This document shows positions 52,225 through 61,318 of a stretch of 64,000 bases of DNA, piece by piece (position 1 is the first letter of the stretch; each line of letters begins with the position of its first letter). Location: assembly GCF_900116385.1 (NCBI RefSeq), contig NZ_FPCI01000001.1, positions 744,001 through 808,000 of the forward strand, read 5' to 3'. This DNA is from Pseudoxanthomonas sp. YR558 (GTDB taxonomy: Bacteria; Pseudomonadota; Gammaproteobacteria; Xanthomonadales; Xanthomonadaceae). The notes beneath the pieces were generated by a model that was not told the origin of the DNA, ran no database searches, and saw only the letters and a list, made by a program, of their open reading frames with translations. The translations under genes and the position numbers were made by a program.

Positions 52225-53466
52225 TCAGATCCGCTTGAACACCAGCGTGCCGTTGGTGCCGCCGAAACCGAAGCCGTTCGACACGGCCACGTCGATCTTC
52301 TTCTCGCGCGCCGTGTGCGGCACGTAGTCGAGATCGCAGCCTTCGCCCGGCTCGTCCAGGTTGATGGTCGGCGGGATGATGCCGTGATGGATGGCCAGCA
52401 CGGAGAAGATGGCTTCCGCACCGCCCGCCGCACCCAGCAGGTGGCCGGTCATCGACTTGGTGGAGCTGACCATGATCTTGTACGCGTGGTCGCCCAGCGC
52501 GCGCTTCATCGCCAGTGTTTCGGCCAGGTCGCCCAGCGGCGTGGAGGTGCCGTGCGCGTTGAGGTATTCCACCTGGTCCGCATTCAGTCCTGCGTCCTTC
52601 AGCGCCGACAGCATGCAGCGCGACGGGCCTTCGCCGTTCTCGCTGGGCGCGGTCATGTGGTACGCGTCCTGCGAGGCACCGAAGCCGGCCAGCTCGCAAT
52701 AGATGCGCGCGCCACGCGCCTTGGCGTGTTCGTACTCTTCCAGCACGAGGATGCCGGCACCGTCGCCCAGCACGAACCCATCGCGGTCCTTGTCCCACGG
52801 ACGCGACGCACGCGTCGGATCGTCGTTACGGGTGGACATGGCCTTCATTGCGCAGAAGCCGCCCACCGAGGTCGGCGACGAGCCGCGTTCGGCGCCGCCA
52901 GCGATCATCACGTCGGCGTCGCCGTACTGGATGGTGCGCATGGCGATGCCGATGGAGTGGTTCGAGGTGGCGCAGGCGGAGACCGCCGAGTAACCGGGAC
53001 CCTTCAGCCCCTTCATGATGCTCAGGTGGCCCGGCAGCATGTTGATGATGGTGCTGGGGATGTAGAACGGGGAAATCTTGCGCGGGCCGCCTTCGTGCAG
53101 CTTCACTGCGGTTTCCTCGATGCCGAGGATGCCGCCGATGCCGGCGCCGATGATCGCGCCGATGCGCTCGGCGTTGGCTTCGGTCACTTCCAGCCCGGAG
53201 TCGTCCATCGCCATCAACGACGCGGCCAGTCCGTAGTGGATGAACGAGTCCATCTTCTTCACGTCCTTCGGAGAGACGAAGGCCGTGGGATCGAAACCGC
53301 GGATCTCGCCCGCGATCTTCGTGGTGTAACCCTCGGTATCGAAGCTGGTGATCGGGCCCAGGCCCGAACGCCCGTTGACGATGCCGTCCCAGCTGGTGGC
53401 CATGTCATTGCCCAGGGGGGACACCAGGCCCATGCCGGTGATGACGACGCGACGACGCTGGCTCAT
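52225..53466 (-). CDS. fabF: Beta-ketoacyl-ACP synthase II
   Basis: A 413-residue elongation condensing enzyme. The Cys-His-His catalytic triad is present: the Cys lies in SACATSNHSIG, and the two His in NAHGTSTPLGD and TGHLLGAAGG. It condenses malonyl-ACP with acyl-ACP, and FabF-type enzymes also elongate palmitoleate. The ATG at 53466 follows a 110-base gap after acpP. The gene order fabH-fabD-fabG-acpP-fabF is the usual one. Confidence 0.97.
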   Translation of the reverse strand: MSQRRRVVITGMGLVSPLGNDMATSWDGIVNGRSGLGPITSFDTEGYTTKIAGEIRGFDPTAFVSPKDVKKMDSFIHYGLAASLMAMDDSGLEVTEANAERIGAIIGAGIGGILGIEETAVKLHEGGPRKISPFYIPSTIINMLPGHLSIMKGLKGPGYSAVSACATSNHSIGIAMRTIQYGDADVMIAGGAERGSSPTSVGGFCAMKAMSTRNDDPTRASRPWDKDRDGFVLGDGAGILVLEEYEHAKARGARIYCELAGFGASQDAYHMTAPSENGEGPSRCMLSALKDAGLNADQVEYLNAHGTSTPLGDLAETLAMKRALGDHAYKIMVSSTKSMTGHLLGAAGGAEAIFSVLAIHHGIIPPTINLDEPGEGCDLDYVPHTAREKKIDVAVSNGFGFGGTNGTLVFKRI

Positions 53467-53576
53467 ATCGGATTCCTCGTAAATCTTGGCGGCCGCGCCC
53501 TACGCAGGCGCATGGGGGCCGGATACGCGCGGGGCCGCATGCGCGGCCCCGACACGGTTTACTGCAGACGCGGGAC

Positions 53577-53816
53577 TTACGCCTTGACGTGCGCCTTGAC
53601 GTAGTCGATGGCCTGCTGCACCGAAGTGATCTTCTCGGCTTCCTCGTCCGGAATCTCGCACTCGAACTCTTCTTCCAGCGCCATCACCAGCTCAACGGTG
53701 TCCAGCGAGTCGGCGCCCAGGTCATCGACGAACGATGCGCTGGTGGTGACTTCTTCTTCCTTAACGCCGAGTTGTTCGACGACGATTTTCTTGACGCGTT
53801 CTTCGATGCTGCTCAT
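53577..53816 (-). CDS. acpP: Acyl carrier protein
   Basis: A 79-residue acidic helical protein, the standard ACP length. The phosphopantetheine attachment site is Ser37 in [13 protein letters not shown]. It carries growing acyl chains on a swinging arm. The ATG at 53816 follows a typical purine-rich leader and lies 147 bases after fabG, a gap that probably holds an extra promoter, though I saw no convincing -35/-10 pair there. Confidence 0.98.
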   Translation of the reverse strand: MSSIEERVKKIVVEQLGVKEEEVTTSASFVDDLGADSLDTVELVMALEEEFECEIPDEEAEKITSVQQAIDYVKAHVKA

Positions 53817-53963
53817 GGATTCGCTCCAGACGGAGATTGGGTGACTTGTTGGACTCTGCCGTCGCTGTGCGAGGGCAAACCGGGGGATAGTGTAGTGGAA
53901 ACCGGCGGCGTGGGGCAGTCGCCTGCAACCACCGTCGAATCAACCACTTACAGCTATTTTTTA

Positions 53964-54707
53964 CTACGGCATGTACATGCCGCCGTTGACGTGCAGGGTT
54001 TCGCCGGTGATGTAGGCGGCGGACGGGCCGGCCAGGAACGCCACGGCGTTGGCGATGTCCGCGGGTTCGCCCAGGCGACCCAGCGCAATCTGCTCGGCCA
54101 GTGACTTCTTGGTCTCTTCCGGCAGGTCCTTGGTCATGTCGGTGGCGATGAAGCCAGGGGCCACCACGTTGACGGTGACGCCACGGCTGCCGATTTCCTT
54201 CGCCAGCGATTTGGAGAACGCGATGATGCCGGCCTTGGCCGCGGCATAGTTCGCCTGGCCCGCATTGCCGGTCACGCCGATCACCGAGGCGATGTTGATG
54301 ATGCGGCCCTTGCGCGCCTTCATCATGCCGCGCATCACCGCCTTCGACGTGCGATAGACGCTGGTGAGGTTGGTGTCGAGGATGGCCTGCCAGTCCTCGT
54401 CCTTCATCCGCATCAGCAGGTTGTCGCGGGTGATGCCGGCATTGTTGACGAGGATGGAGATGCCGCCGAATTCCTTGGTGATCGCCTCCACCAGCGCATC
54501 CACGGCGCCGGCGTCGGTCACGTTGAGCTCGCGGCCATGTCCGCCCGCGTTCGCCAGGCGCTCGCCGATGGCCTGCGCGCCCGATGCGCTGGTCGCGGTA
54601 CCGATGACGGTGGCGCCCTGTGCGGCCAGTGCGTCCGCGATAGCGGCGCCGATGCCGCGGCTGGCGCCGGTGACCAGCGCGATTTCACCCTGCAGGGGCT
54701 TGCTCAT
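53964..54707 (-). CDS. fabG: 3-oxoacyl-ACP reductase
   Basis: A 247-residue short-chain dehydrogenase reducing 3-ketoacyl-ACP with NADPH. The nucleotide motif is ALVTGASRGIGAAIA, then NNAGITRDNLL, the catalytic Ser in INIASVIGVTGNAG and the YxxxK pair in NYAAAKAG. The ending MYMP is typical of FabG. It follows fabD by 69 bases. Confidence 0.97.
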   Translation of the reverse strand: MSKPLQGEIALVTGASRGIGAAIADALAAQGATVIGTATSASGAQAIGERLANAGGHGRELNVTDAGAVDALVEAITKEFGGISILVNNAGITRDNLLMRMKDEDWQAILDTNLTSVYRTSKAVMRGMMKARKGRIINIASVIGVTGNAGQANYAAAKAGIIAFSKSLAKEIGSRGVTVNVVAPGFIATDMTKDLPEETKKSLAEQIALGRLGEPADIANAVAFLAGPSAAYITGETLHVNGGMYMP

Positions 54708-54776
54708 GATGGATGTCCTCGGGACGGGTCCGCGCGATCGCGGCGGACAGGATAAGGGAACGCGTGTCGCTGCGTA

Positions 54777-55721
54777 TCAGGATTGCCAGTCGGCCAACGC
54801 ACCCTGGAAATCGCCGACGCCACCGATGGCGCGCGCGTCGAGGCTCTTGTCGATGCGCTTGACCAGGCCGGCAAGCACTTTGCCGGGACCGCATTCGGCG
54901 ATGCGCGTGACGCCCTCGGATGCCAGCGCCTGCACGCAGTCGGTCCAGCGCACGGGAAGATAGAGCTGACGCACCAGTGCGTCGCGGATCGCATCAACCC
55001 CGTCGTGCACCTTCGCATCGACGTTCTGCACCACCGGCAGCGACGGTGCATGCCACGACAGGCCCGCCATCACTTCGGCCAGGCGATTCGCGGCTTCGCG
55101 CATCAGCGTCGTATGCGAGGGAACGCTGACGGCCAGCTTCACGACCTTGCGGATACCGCGCTCGGTGAGCAGCGCGATCGCGCGCTCAACCGCATCGCTG
55201 TCGCCACCGATCACGATCTGGCCGGGCGAGTTGTAGTTCGCGGGCACAACCACCTTGCTGTCCGATGCCAACGCGCAGACTTCGGCGACCAGCGCATCTT
55301 CCGCACCCAACACCGCCGCCATCGCGCCTACGCCCGCCGGCGCGGCGTCCTGCATCAGCTGGCCACGAAGACGAACCAGATGGGCGCCATCCTTCAGCGA
55401 GAGCGCACCCGAGGCGACCAGCGCCGTGTACTCGCCCAGGCTGTGGCCCGCCAGGTGCGCGGGCTGCGCGCCACCCTGCTGCTGCCACGCACGCCACACC
55501 GCGATGCCGGCGGCGAGCAGCGCGGGCTGCGTGTATTCGGTGCGATTGAGCATTTCCTCGGGACCGCCCTGGGACAACGCCCAGAGGTCCACGCCCGCAC
55601 CTTCCGACGCTTCGGCGAACGTCTCGCGCACGATCGGGTACAGCTCCGAGAGCTCGGCCAGCATGCCGACCGATTGCGAGCCCTGGCCCGGGAAGACGAA
55701 AGCGAGTTGCGTGGAGGCCAC
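54777..55721 (-). CDS. fabD: Malonyl-CoA:ACP transacylase
   Basis: A 314-residue transacylase loading malonate onto ACP. The N-terminus has QLAFVFPGQGSQSVGM, the nucleophile Ser lies in LAGHSLGEYTALVA and a catalytic His is in SVPSHTTLM. A GTG start at 55721 is used, as the conserved sequence begins right there. A 198-base gap separates it from fabH and holds a hairpin close to fabH and a possible promoter for fabD. Confidence 0.96.
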   Translation of the reverse strand: MASTQLAFVFPGQGSQSVGMLAELSELYPIVRETFAEASEGAGVDLWALSQGGPEEMLNRTEYTQPALLAAGIAVWRAWQQQGGAQPAHLAGHSLGEYTALVASGALSLKDGAHLVRLRGQLMQDAAPAGVGAMAAVLGAEDALVAEVCALASDSKVVVPANYNSPGQIVIGGDSDAVERAIALLTERGIRKVVKLAVSVPSHTTLMREAANRLAEVMAGLSWHAPSLPVVQNVDAKVHDGVDAIRDALVRQLYLPVRWTDCVQALASEGVTRIAECGPGKVLAGLVKRIDKSLDARAIGGVGDFQGALADWQS

Positions 55722-55752
55722 TCGGACACCCTGCGTGAAAAATCAGGCGGCG

Positions 55753-55782
55753 ATGATACGGGCGAACCCGCCGGATTGTCTG
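55753..55782 (-). promoter_or_regulatory. Weak sigma-70-like promoter candidate for fabD
   Basis: On the minus strand CAGACA (55782-55777) and TATCAT (55758-55753) are 18 bases apart, about 32 bases before the GTG of fabD. The -10 is a good match (five of six) but the -35 is only fair. It would allow separate expression of fabD-fabG-acpP downstream of the fabH hairpin. Confidence 0.3.
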
Positions 55783-55861
55783 TACCGGGGCGTATGCGCC
55801 TGCGACGGCACTTCGCAAGAAGATCACGTGAATACGCCACGAGAACAGGCCGCCAGAAACG

Positions 55862-55893
55862 CGAAAGACGACGCTGCGAAGCGTCGTCTTTCG
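55862..55893 (-). terminator. Strong hairpin after fabH
   Basis: CGAAAGACGACGCT and AGCGTCGTCTTTCG form a perfect 14-bp stem with a four-base loop, 26 bases after the fabH stop. On the minus strand it ends in TCTTTCGCGTTT, a partial T-tract. It probably is a partial terminator or a processing stop between fabH and fabD. Confidence 0.75.
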
Positions 55894-55919
55894 TCATGCG
55901 GCGTGTCCCAGTGCGCAGC

Positions 55920-56915
55920 TTAGTAGCGCAGCAGCACCGAGCCCCAGGTGAAACCGCCACCGAAAGCTTCCAGCAGCAGCAACTGGCCACGCTCGACGCG
56001 ACCGGAGCGGACCGCCGTATCCAGCGCCAGCGGCACCGAACCCGACGAGGTGTTGCCGTGCTTGTCGACCGTGACGATCACCTGGTCCATCGACATGTCC
56101 AGGCGCTTGGCCGTGGCTTCGATGATGCGCAGATTCGCCTGGTGCGGGATCAACCAGTCGAGGTCGTGCTTGTCGAGCCCATTGGCGTTGAGTGTTTCGT
56201 CGACCACGCTATCTAGCGCCTTCACGGCGTACTTGAAGACGTCGTTGCCCTTCATCTCGATACGGATGCCGTTGTTCGGCTCGTCCGCCTTGAAGCCGGT
56301 GGACACGCCGACCGGATTCCACAGCAGCTCCTTCTTGCTGCCATCGGCATGCAGATGGGTGCTGAGGATGCCGGTTTCGTTGTCGGCCTTGAGCACGGCG
56401 GCGCCAGCGCCATCGCCGAACAGCACGCACGTGGTGCGCTCGGTCCAGTCGACGATGCGGCTAAGTGTTTCGGTGCCGATGACGAGCGCGGTCTTCGCGT
56501 CGCCGCAGCGGATGAACTTCTCCGCCACGCTGAGCGCGTAGATGAAGCCCGAGCAGGCGGCATTGACGTCCATCGCCGCGCAGCCGGTCGCGCCGAGGCG
56601 CGCCTGGATCAAGCAGGCGGTAGAGGGAAAGATCAGGTCGGGCGTCGTGGTGCCGACGACGATCAGGTCGACCTCGGAGGCATCCACGCCGGCGGCTTCG
56701 AGCGCACGCAGCGCGGCCTGATAACCCAGGTCACCGGCGGTTTCGCCTTCGGCGGCGATGTGGCGTTCGCGGATGCCGGTGCGGGACTGGATCCACTCAT
56801 CGCTGGTGTCGACCAACTTCGACAGGTCTTCGTTGGTCAGCACTTTCTCGGGCAAATAGCTGCCCGTTCCGGCGATGCGCGCGTAAATGCGCCCCTTGTT
56901 GCCCGGCTCGCTCAT
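55920..56915 (-). CDS. fabH: Beta-ketoacyl-ACP synthase III
   Basis: A 331-residue initiating condensing enzyme, joining acetyl-CoA and malonyl-ACP. The active site has the Cys of [12 protein letters not shown], the His of [10 protein letters not shown] and the Asn of [15 protein letters not shown] second ATG (56915, MSEPGN) after a GGGAG ribosome site is preferred over the ATG 12 bases upstream. The gene lies between rpmF and fabD as in most gammaproteobacteria; plsX, usual between rpmF and fabH, is absent here. Confidence 0.97.
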   Translation of the reverse strand: MSEPGNKGRIYARIAGTGSYLPEKVLTNEDLSKLVDTSDEWIQSRTGIRERHIAAEGETAGDLGYQAALRALEAAGVDASEVDLIVVGTTTPDLIFPSTACLIQARLGATGCAAMDVNAACSGFIYALSVAEKFIRCGDAKTALVIGTETLSRIVDWTERTTCVLFGDGAGAAVLKADNETGILSTHLHADGSKKELLWNPVGVSTGFKADEPNNGIRIEMKGNDVFKYAVKALDSVVDETLNANGLDKHDLDWLIPHQANLRIIEATAKRLDMSMDQVIVTVDKHGNTSSGSVPLALDTAVRSGRVERGQLLLLEAFGGGFTWGSVLLRY

Positions 56916-57007
56916 GCACGCTCCCATTGCCGGCCCGACAGCGGGCCCAGGTTGTCATCGATCATGCGGAAGGCGCGCCCGGCCGATCGGCGGGCGCGCT
57001 GCATGGA

Positions 57008-57202
57008 TCAATCTTCCTCGACCGCCGAGGTCTTGGTGGCGATGACCTTCTTGCCGCGGTAGTAGCCGTCGGCGGTCACGTGGTGGCGCAGGTGCGTCTC
57101 GCCCGTGGTCGGGTCGGTGGACAGCTGCTTGGCGGTCAGCGCGTCGTGCGAACGACGCTGGCCACGACGGGACGGGGTGACGCGGGATTTCTGCACAGCC
57201 AT
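57008..57202 (-). CDS. rpmF: 50S ribosomal protein L32
   Basis: A 64-residue basic ribosomal protein. [20 protein letters not shown] is the typical start. The zinc-binding cysteines of some L32 forms are absent, so this is the C-minus type. It lies between yceD and fabH, the conserved order. Confidence 0.98.
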   Translation of the reverse strand: MAVQKSRVTPSRRGQRRSHDALTAKQLSTDPTTGETHLRHHVTADGYYRGKKVIATKTSAVEED

Positions 57203-57269
57203 GGGATTGCTCCAGCTCTCGTATCTGTTGGTGAACCTTGCGGTTCGTGTTGCCAGACCGCCGTAGCGG

Positions 57270-57776
57270 CTAGTTCTTCTTCAGCGAGGCCAGCGCCGCG
57301 AACGGACTGACCTTCGCCACCTCTTCTTCGTCCGCCGCCCATTCGCGTTCCACCGCGTCGGACGCCGGGTCCACCGCCACCACCGGCACGGCGAGGACCA
57401 GTTCGTCCTCCACCAGTTCGGCGGGGCGCAGCATGCCGTCTTCGGGCACCAGCAGCGCTTCGTAGTCGGGTGGCAGCGCAGCTTCTTCCTCTTCGCTGCG
57501 TACCAGACCCAACCGTTGCTTCAGTGTCACCGGCAGCACGAAACGCTGCAGGCTACGCTGGCACACCAACGGCAGGCCGGCCTCGATCTGCAGTTCCAGG
57601 TACGGGACCCGCAATGCATCGTGGTCGAACTCCACCGTGTAGCGCACTTCGCCTTCGGTATCGGCCAGAAGGCCTTGCAGGCGCGTCATGGCGGACAACG
57701 GCAGGCGGCCTTCGAAGCTGCGCCGGTTCGCGACCATGCGCCACGCATCCAACAGCTCGGGCGTATTCGCGGACAT
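57270..57776 (-). CDS. yceD: YceD/DUF177 family protein
   Basis: A 168-residue protein of the DUF177/YceD family, which is nearly always encoded before rpmF. Members have been linked to 23S rRNA accumulation. The sequence has no cysteine-rich motif except a single Cys ([10 protein letters not shown]), a point where the family has a conserved Cys. The acidic C-terminus ([15 protein letters not shown]) is typical. The ATG at 57776 begins [12 protein letters not shown]; an upstream GTG/TTG region adds 13 non-conserved residues. Confidence 0.93.
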   Translation of the reverse strand: MSANTPELLDAWRMVANRRSFEGRLPLSAMTRLQGLLADTEGEVRYTVEFDHDALRVPYLELQIEAGLPLVCQRSLQRFVLPVTLKQRLGLVRSEEEEAALPPDYEALLVPEDGMLRPAELVEDELVLAVPVVAVDPASDAVEREWAADEEEVAKVSPFAALASLKKN

Positions 57777-57901
57777 AAGCCGCTGAATGTTAAGGATCAA
57801 ACCCTGAACTGTCAAACCACCCCGCTGGACGAGGATGCTTGCCGCCGGCGTAGCTGGCCGTCAGACTCCCCCGCCCCGCTCCCCCTGCCGGTCCTCGCCC
57901 C

Positions 57902-58471
57902 ATGCCCTTGCTGCTCGCCTCCACGTCCCGTTACCGCCGCGAGCTGCTGGAGCGCCTGCGCCTGCCGTTCCACATCGCCCGTCCCGAGGTGGACGAGACG
58001 CCGCAGGACGGGGAGACCGTGCCAGCCATGGCGGCCCGCCTGGCCCACGCCAAGGCCGCCGCGATTGCCGCCCAGCACCCTGGCGCATGGGTCCTGGGAT
58101 CCGACCAGGCGGCGGAACTCGACGGCGCCCCCCTGGGCAAGCCGGGCCACCGCGAGGCCGCCATCGCCCAATTATCGGCCATGGCCGGGCGCCAGGTCCG
58201 CTTCCATACCGCGGTAGCGCTGGTCCGCGACGACGAGGCACTGACGGTCCAGGACATCACGACGGTCCGCTTCCGCTCCCTCGCTCTGGCCGAGATCGAG
58301 CGCTATGTGGACGCCGAGCAGCCCTTCGACTGCGCGGGCAGCTTCAAGTCCGAGGGCCTGGGCATCGCCCTGTTCGATGCCATCGAATCGAGCGACCCCA
58401 CCGCCCTCGTGGGCCTGCCGCTGATCGCGGTGTCGCGGATGCTGCGCGAGGCCGGCTTCGAGCTGCCCTGA
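57902..58471 (+). CDS. Maf-family nucleotide pyrophosphatase (YceF type)
   Basis: A 189-residue Maf protein. MPLLLASTSRYRRELLERL carries the N-terminal SxSxxR motif; a DQAAELDG motif and the SFKSEGLGIALF segment suggest the YceF subgroup, which hydrolyses modified nucleotides such as m7GTP. The ATG at 57902 is the natural start. It diverges from yceD with 125 bases between, and its stop lies six bases from the end of the convergent glycosyltransferase gene. Confidence 0.92.
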   Translation: MPLLLASTSRYRRELLERLRLPFHIARPEVDETPQDGETVPAMAARLAHAKAAAIAAQHPGAWVLGSDQAAELDGAPLGKPGHREAAIAQLSAMAGRQVRFHTAVALVRDDEALTVQDITTVRFRSLALAEIERYVDAEQPFDCAGSFKSEGLGIALFDAIESSDPTALVGLPLIAVSRMLREAGFELP

Positions 58472-58477
58472 CCGGCC

Positions 58478-60319
58478 TCAGCGCAGCACGACCGACTGCT
58501 CCGCCCACGTCTCGACACTGCCGTCGCCCCCGGTGATGCGCAGACCCAGCCAGTGCCGACCGGGCGGCAGGTGACGGGCATCGACCTCGGCCTTGAACTG
58601 TACGCGTGGCATGCGCGGGTCCCGCGACGCGTTCTTGAGAAAGCCACGCAACCACTCGTTCGCCCCGGCATCTTCCGCAACGGCCACCACCCGGCCGTCC
58701 AAGGTGATTTCCACCTTCGCAACGCCCACGACATCCTTCACCGCCCAGCCACCCACGCCAAAGCGTCGGTCCACCGTGCTCCCCGCCGAAGGCACATCGA
58801 TGTTGGCCACCACCGGCGTGATGCATGCGCCGTCGCCGCGTGCAGCGGGCAAAGCGATCAACAGGAATCGGCGTGCACCCCGGTCGATGTTCACCACCTG
58901 ACCGGCCGGCAGTGCGCCGACGACGCCGCACAGCTGCTGGTAGTGCGCGAGCAACGCACTGAACTTCACGTCGGTCGCGCCGACGACCAACAGCGCTGGC
59001 GCGCTCCGCTGACCTGAATCGTGCAGACCCCATACTGCGAGTTGGGGCGCGCGGCCATGTTTCCGGTTCAAGGGATGATCGAGCACGCGGATGTCGGCGT
59101 TCCCCAGTGCGAATCCCAGTTCCGCGCCGGTCTTGAAATTGTCGGCCAGCAGCACGGCATCCACGGGCATTCGCGCCTGCGCCGTGCGCACCTCGGCCGC
59201 CAGCGTGTCCCAACCGGTGAAGTTCTCCGGGTAATACTTGCTGCCGGCAAGGTGCGTGCGCACGCCTGGCAGCGAAACAGCGACGTAGTAGCCCAGCATC
59301 AGCACGGTACCTATGGCGGTCAGTGCCCAGGTCGCCCGGCGAAACGATGTCGACCACTCGCAAAGCAGCAATGGCACGATGGCCAACAGTGCGAGATAGC
59401 CGGGCAACGTCCAATGAAAGCTCACGCGTTCGTTGTCGGCGAAGAACCCGAGCACGAAGAAGCCGAAGGTGGAAATGGCGCCCAGGAGCGCGAAGTACCG
59501 CCACGCAGGCTCCGCCCGACCGCTTGCCCGCAGCGCGCGCATGCAGACCACCAGCATCGCCCAGAACAGCAACGGTGTTGCCATCAAGGATTGGACCAAC
59601 AGGAAGCGCGCACCATCGGCATGGAAGCTCCACGGATGGCGGTCCAGCAACTGGAAACGAAGGCCGGCATCCGCGTGTTCGATATTCCAGACAGCCAATG
59701 GCACCCACGCGAGCGCTCCGACGGCGAGTGCCGCCCATACACGCGCATCGCGCAGCACCTTCCGCCCTTCCGGCAACCACAGCATCGCGATCAGGCCCAC
59801 GCCGATCACGCCCACGAACCGGTAGTGGCTCAGCGCACCCACCGCCAGGCCCAGCGCAAGTTCGGTCGCGGCCCCCGCATCGACACCCCTCAGCAGGCGC
59901 GCACCGGCGTCGGCGCACAGCACGGCGGCGACCGCCATCGGCACGTCGGGCAGGGCGAGCACGCCCAGGGTGCCCGACAACGGCATCAGCGTCGCCAGCG
60001 TCGCGGCTCGCCAGCCCGTTGTCGCACCGAACTCGCGCGCCGCGCAGCGTGCGACCAGCCACGGCAACGCGGCCGCCATGAGCAAGAAGGGCGCGCGCAC
60101 CGCCAGCACATGATGGCCACCCATTTCGACGCCCAGGCGCGTCAACCATGCCGTCAGCCCCGGCAAGTCAGAGTAGGCCGCCGCCAGGTGCTGTCCTTCC
60201 TGCCAGTAGAAGGCCTCGTCCACGAACAAAGGGAGGCGCGCCGCGATCGCGATCTTGACCGCCGTCACGATTGTCCATGCCGCGATGAACCATCGCTGCG
60301 CGCGTTGTTCTTCACTCAT
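58478..60319 (-). CDS. ArnT-like glycosyltransferase, multi-pass membrane protein
   Basis: A 613-residue GT-C-fold glycosyltransferase of the ArnT/PMT superfamily. The N-terminus has one membrane helix, then the catalytic loop FVDEAFYWQEG, the DEAxYW motif of lipid-A aminoarabinose and mannosyl transferases. About ten further helices run to residue about 380, and a soluble periplasmic domain (about residues 400-610) follows, longer than in minimal forms. It should use a polyprenyl-phosphate sugar as donor. The acceptor is unknown. The ATG at 60319 is followed by a short cytoplasmic N-terminus. It is divergent from moxR with 43 bases between. Confidence 0.85.
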   Translation of the reverse strand: MSEEQRAQRWFIAAWTIVTAVKIAIAARLPLFVDEAFYWQEGQHLAAAYSDLPGLTAWLTRLGVEMGGHHVLAVRAPFLLMAAALPWLVARCAAREFGATTGWRAATLATLMPLSGTLGVLALPDVPMAVAAVLCADAGARLLRGVDAGAATELALGLAVGALSHYRFVGVIGVGLIAMLWLPEGRKVLRDARVWAALAVGALAWVPLAVWNIEHADAGLRFQLLDRHPWSFHADGARFLLVQSLMATPLLFWAMLVVCMRALRASGRAEPAWRYFALLGAISTFGFFVLGFFADNERVSFHWTLPGYLALLAIVPLLLCEWSTSFRRATWALTAIGTVLMLGYYVAVSLPGVRTHLAGSKYYPENFTGWDTLAAEVRTAQARMPVDAVLLADNFKTGAELGFALGNADIRVLDHPLNRKHGRAPQLAVWGLHDSGQRSAPALLVVGATDVKFSALLAHYQQLCGVVGALPAGQVVNIDRGARRFLLIALPAARGDGACITPVVANIDVPSAGSTVDRRFGVGGWAVKDVVGVAKVEITLDGRVVAVAEDAGANEWLRGFLKNASRDPRMPRVQFKAEVDARHLPPGRHWLGLRITGGDGSVETWAEQSVVLR

Positions 60320-60362
60320 CTCGCTACACTTCCCGACAACCACGATCGGAACCGAGAGCGCG

Positions 60363-61316
60363 ATGTCCGCCATTCCCAGCACCCGCCCTATGCTATCCGA
60401 AGGCTTGGCCGATGCCCTCAAACGGGCCCAGGCCCAGGTCAACTCGCTGGTACTGGGCAAGGCGCATGAAGTGCGGCTGGCGTTCGTCGCTTTGCTGTCG
60501 GACGGCCACCTGCTGATCGAGGACCTGCCCGGTCTCGGCAAGACCACCCTCGCCCACGCCCTGGCGGCGACATTGGGGCTGACATTCCAGCGCGTGCAGT
60601 TCACCTCGGACCTGCTGCCGGCCGACGTGCTGGGCGTGTCGGTCTACGACGCGCAGGCGCGCGCTTTCACCTTCCATCCCGGCCCGGTCTTCACCAACGT
60701 GCTGCTCGCCGACGAGATCAATCGTGCGCCTCCCCGCACCCAGAGCGCGCTGCTCGAGGCGATGGCCGAACATCAGGTCACCCTGGATGGCGTGACGCAT
60801 GCGTTGCCCGAGCCCTTCTTCGTCATCGCGACACAGAATCCCGTCGACCTGTCCGGCACGTACCCGCTGCCGGACTCGCAACTCGACCGCTTTCTGTTGC
60901 GCCTTGCACTGGGCTATCCCAGCGCGGAATCCGAGCGGGCTCTGCTGGCGGGTACCGATCGCCGCATGCTGATCGCGCAGGCGATGCCGCTGTTGTCATC
61001 GGACGAGGTCATGGCGCTGCGCCAGGCGGTCGGCGACGTGCATGCCAGCGAAGCGCTGATCGACTATGTCCAGGCCTTGTTGACGCGTAGCCGCCAGCAC
61101 CCCGGCGTGCGCGTGGGCCTGTCGCCACGCGCCGGCATCGCACTGTTGAGGGCGGCCAAGGCCTATGCCCTGCTGTTGGGCCGCACGCACGTGTTGCCCG
61201 ACGATGTCCAGGCCCTGTTCGCCGCTGTCGCGACGCACCGCCTCGTGCCGGAGGCCGAGGCCGCCTCCGCCGTTGCGTTGGCCAAAGCCATCCTGCACGC
61301 GGTTCCGGTGGATTGA
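60363..61316 (+). CDS. MoxR-family AAA+ ATPase
   Basis: A 317-residue AAA+ ATPase. Walker A is EDLPGLGKTTLAHAL and Walker B is VLLADEINRAPP; sensor 1 is VIATQNPVD. MoxR proteins act as chaperones for the assembly of partner complexes. It is followed by DUF58 and transglutaminase genes, the common trio whose exact role is not known. The ATG at 60363 is the conserved start. Confidence 0.95.
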   Translation: MSAIPSTRPMLSEGLADALKRAQAQVNSLVLGKAHEVRLAFVALLSDGHLLIEDLPGLGKTTLAHALAATLGLTFQRVQFTSDLLPADVLGVSVYDAQARAFTFHPGPVFTNVLLADEINRAPPRTQSALLEAMAEHQVTLDGVTHALPEPFFVIATQNPVDLSGTYPLPDSQLDRFLLRLALGYPSAESERALLAGTDRRMLIAQAMPLLSSDEVMALRQAVGDVHASEALIDYVQALLTRSRQHPGVRVGLSPRAGIALLRAAKAYALLLGRTHVLPDDVQALFAAVATHRLVPEAEAASAVALAKAILHAVPVD

Positions 61317-61318
61317 GG

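Noticed and set aside
53817..53963. A promoter between fabG and acpP
   Set aside because: A TACACT hexamer is present, but no -35 element lies at the right distance; I did not call it despite the expectation that acpP has its own promoter.
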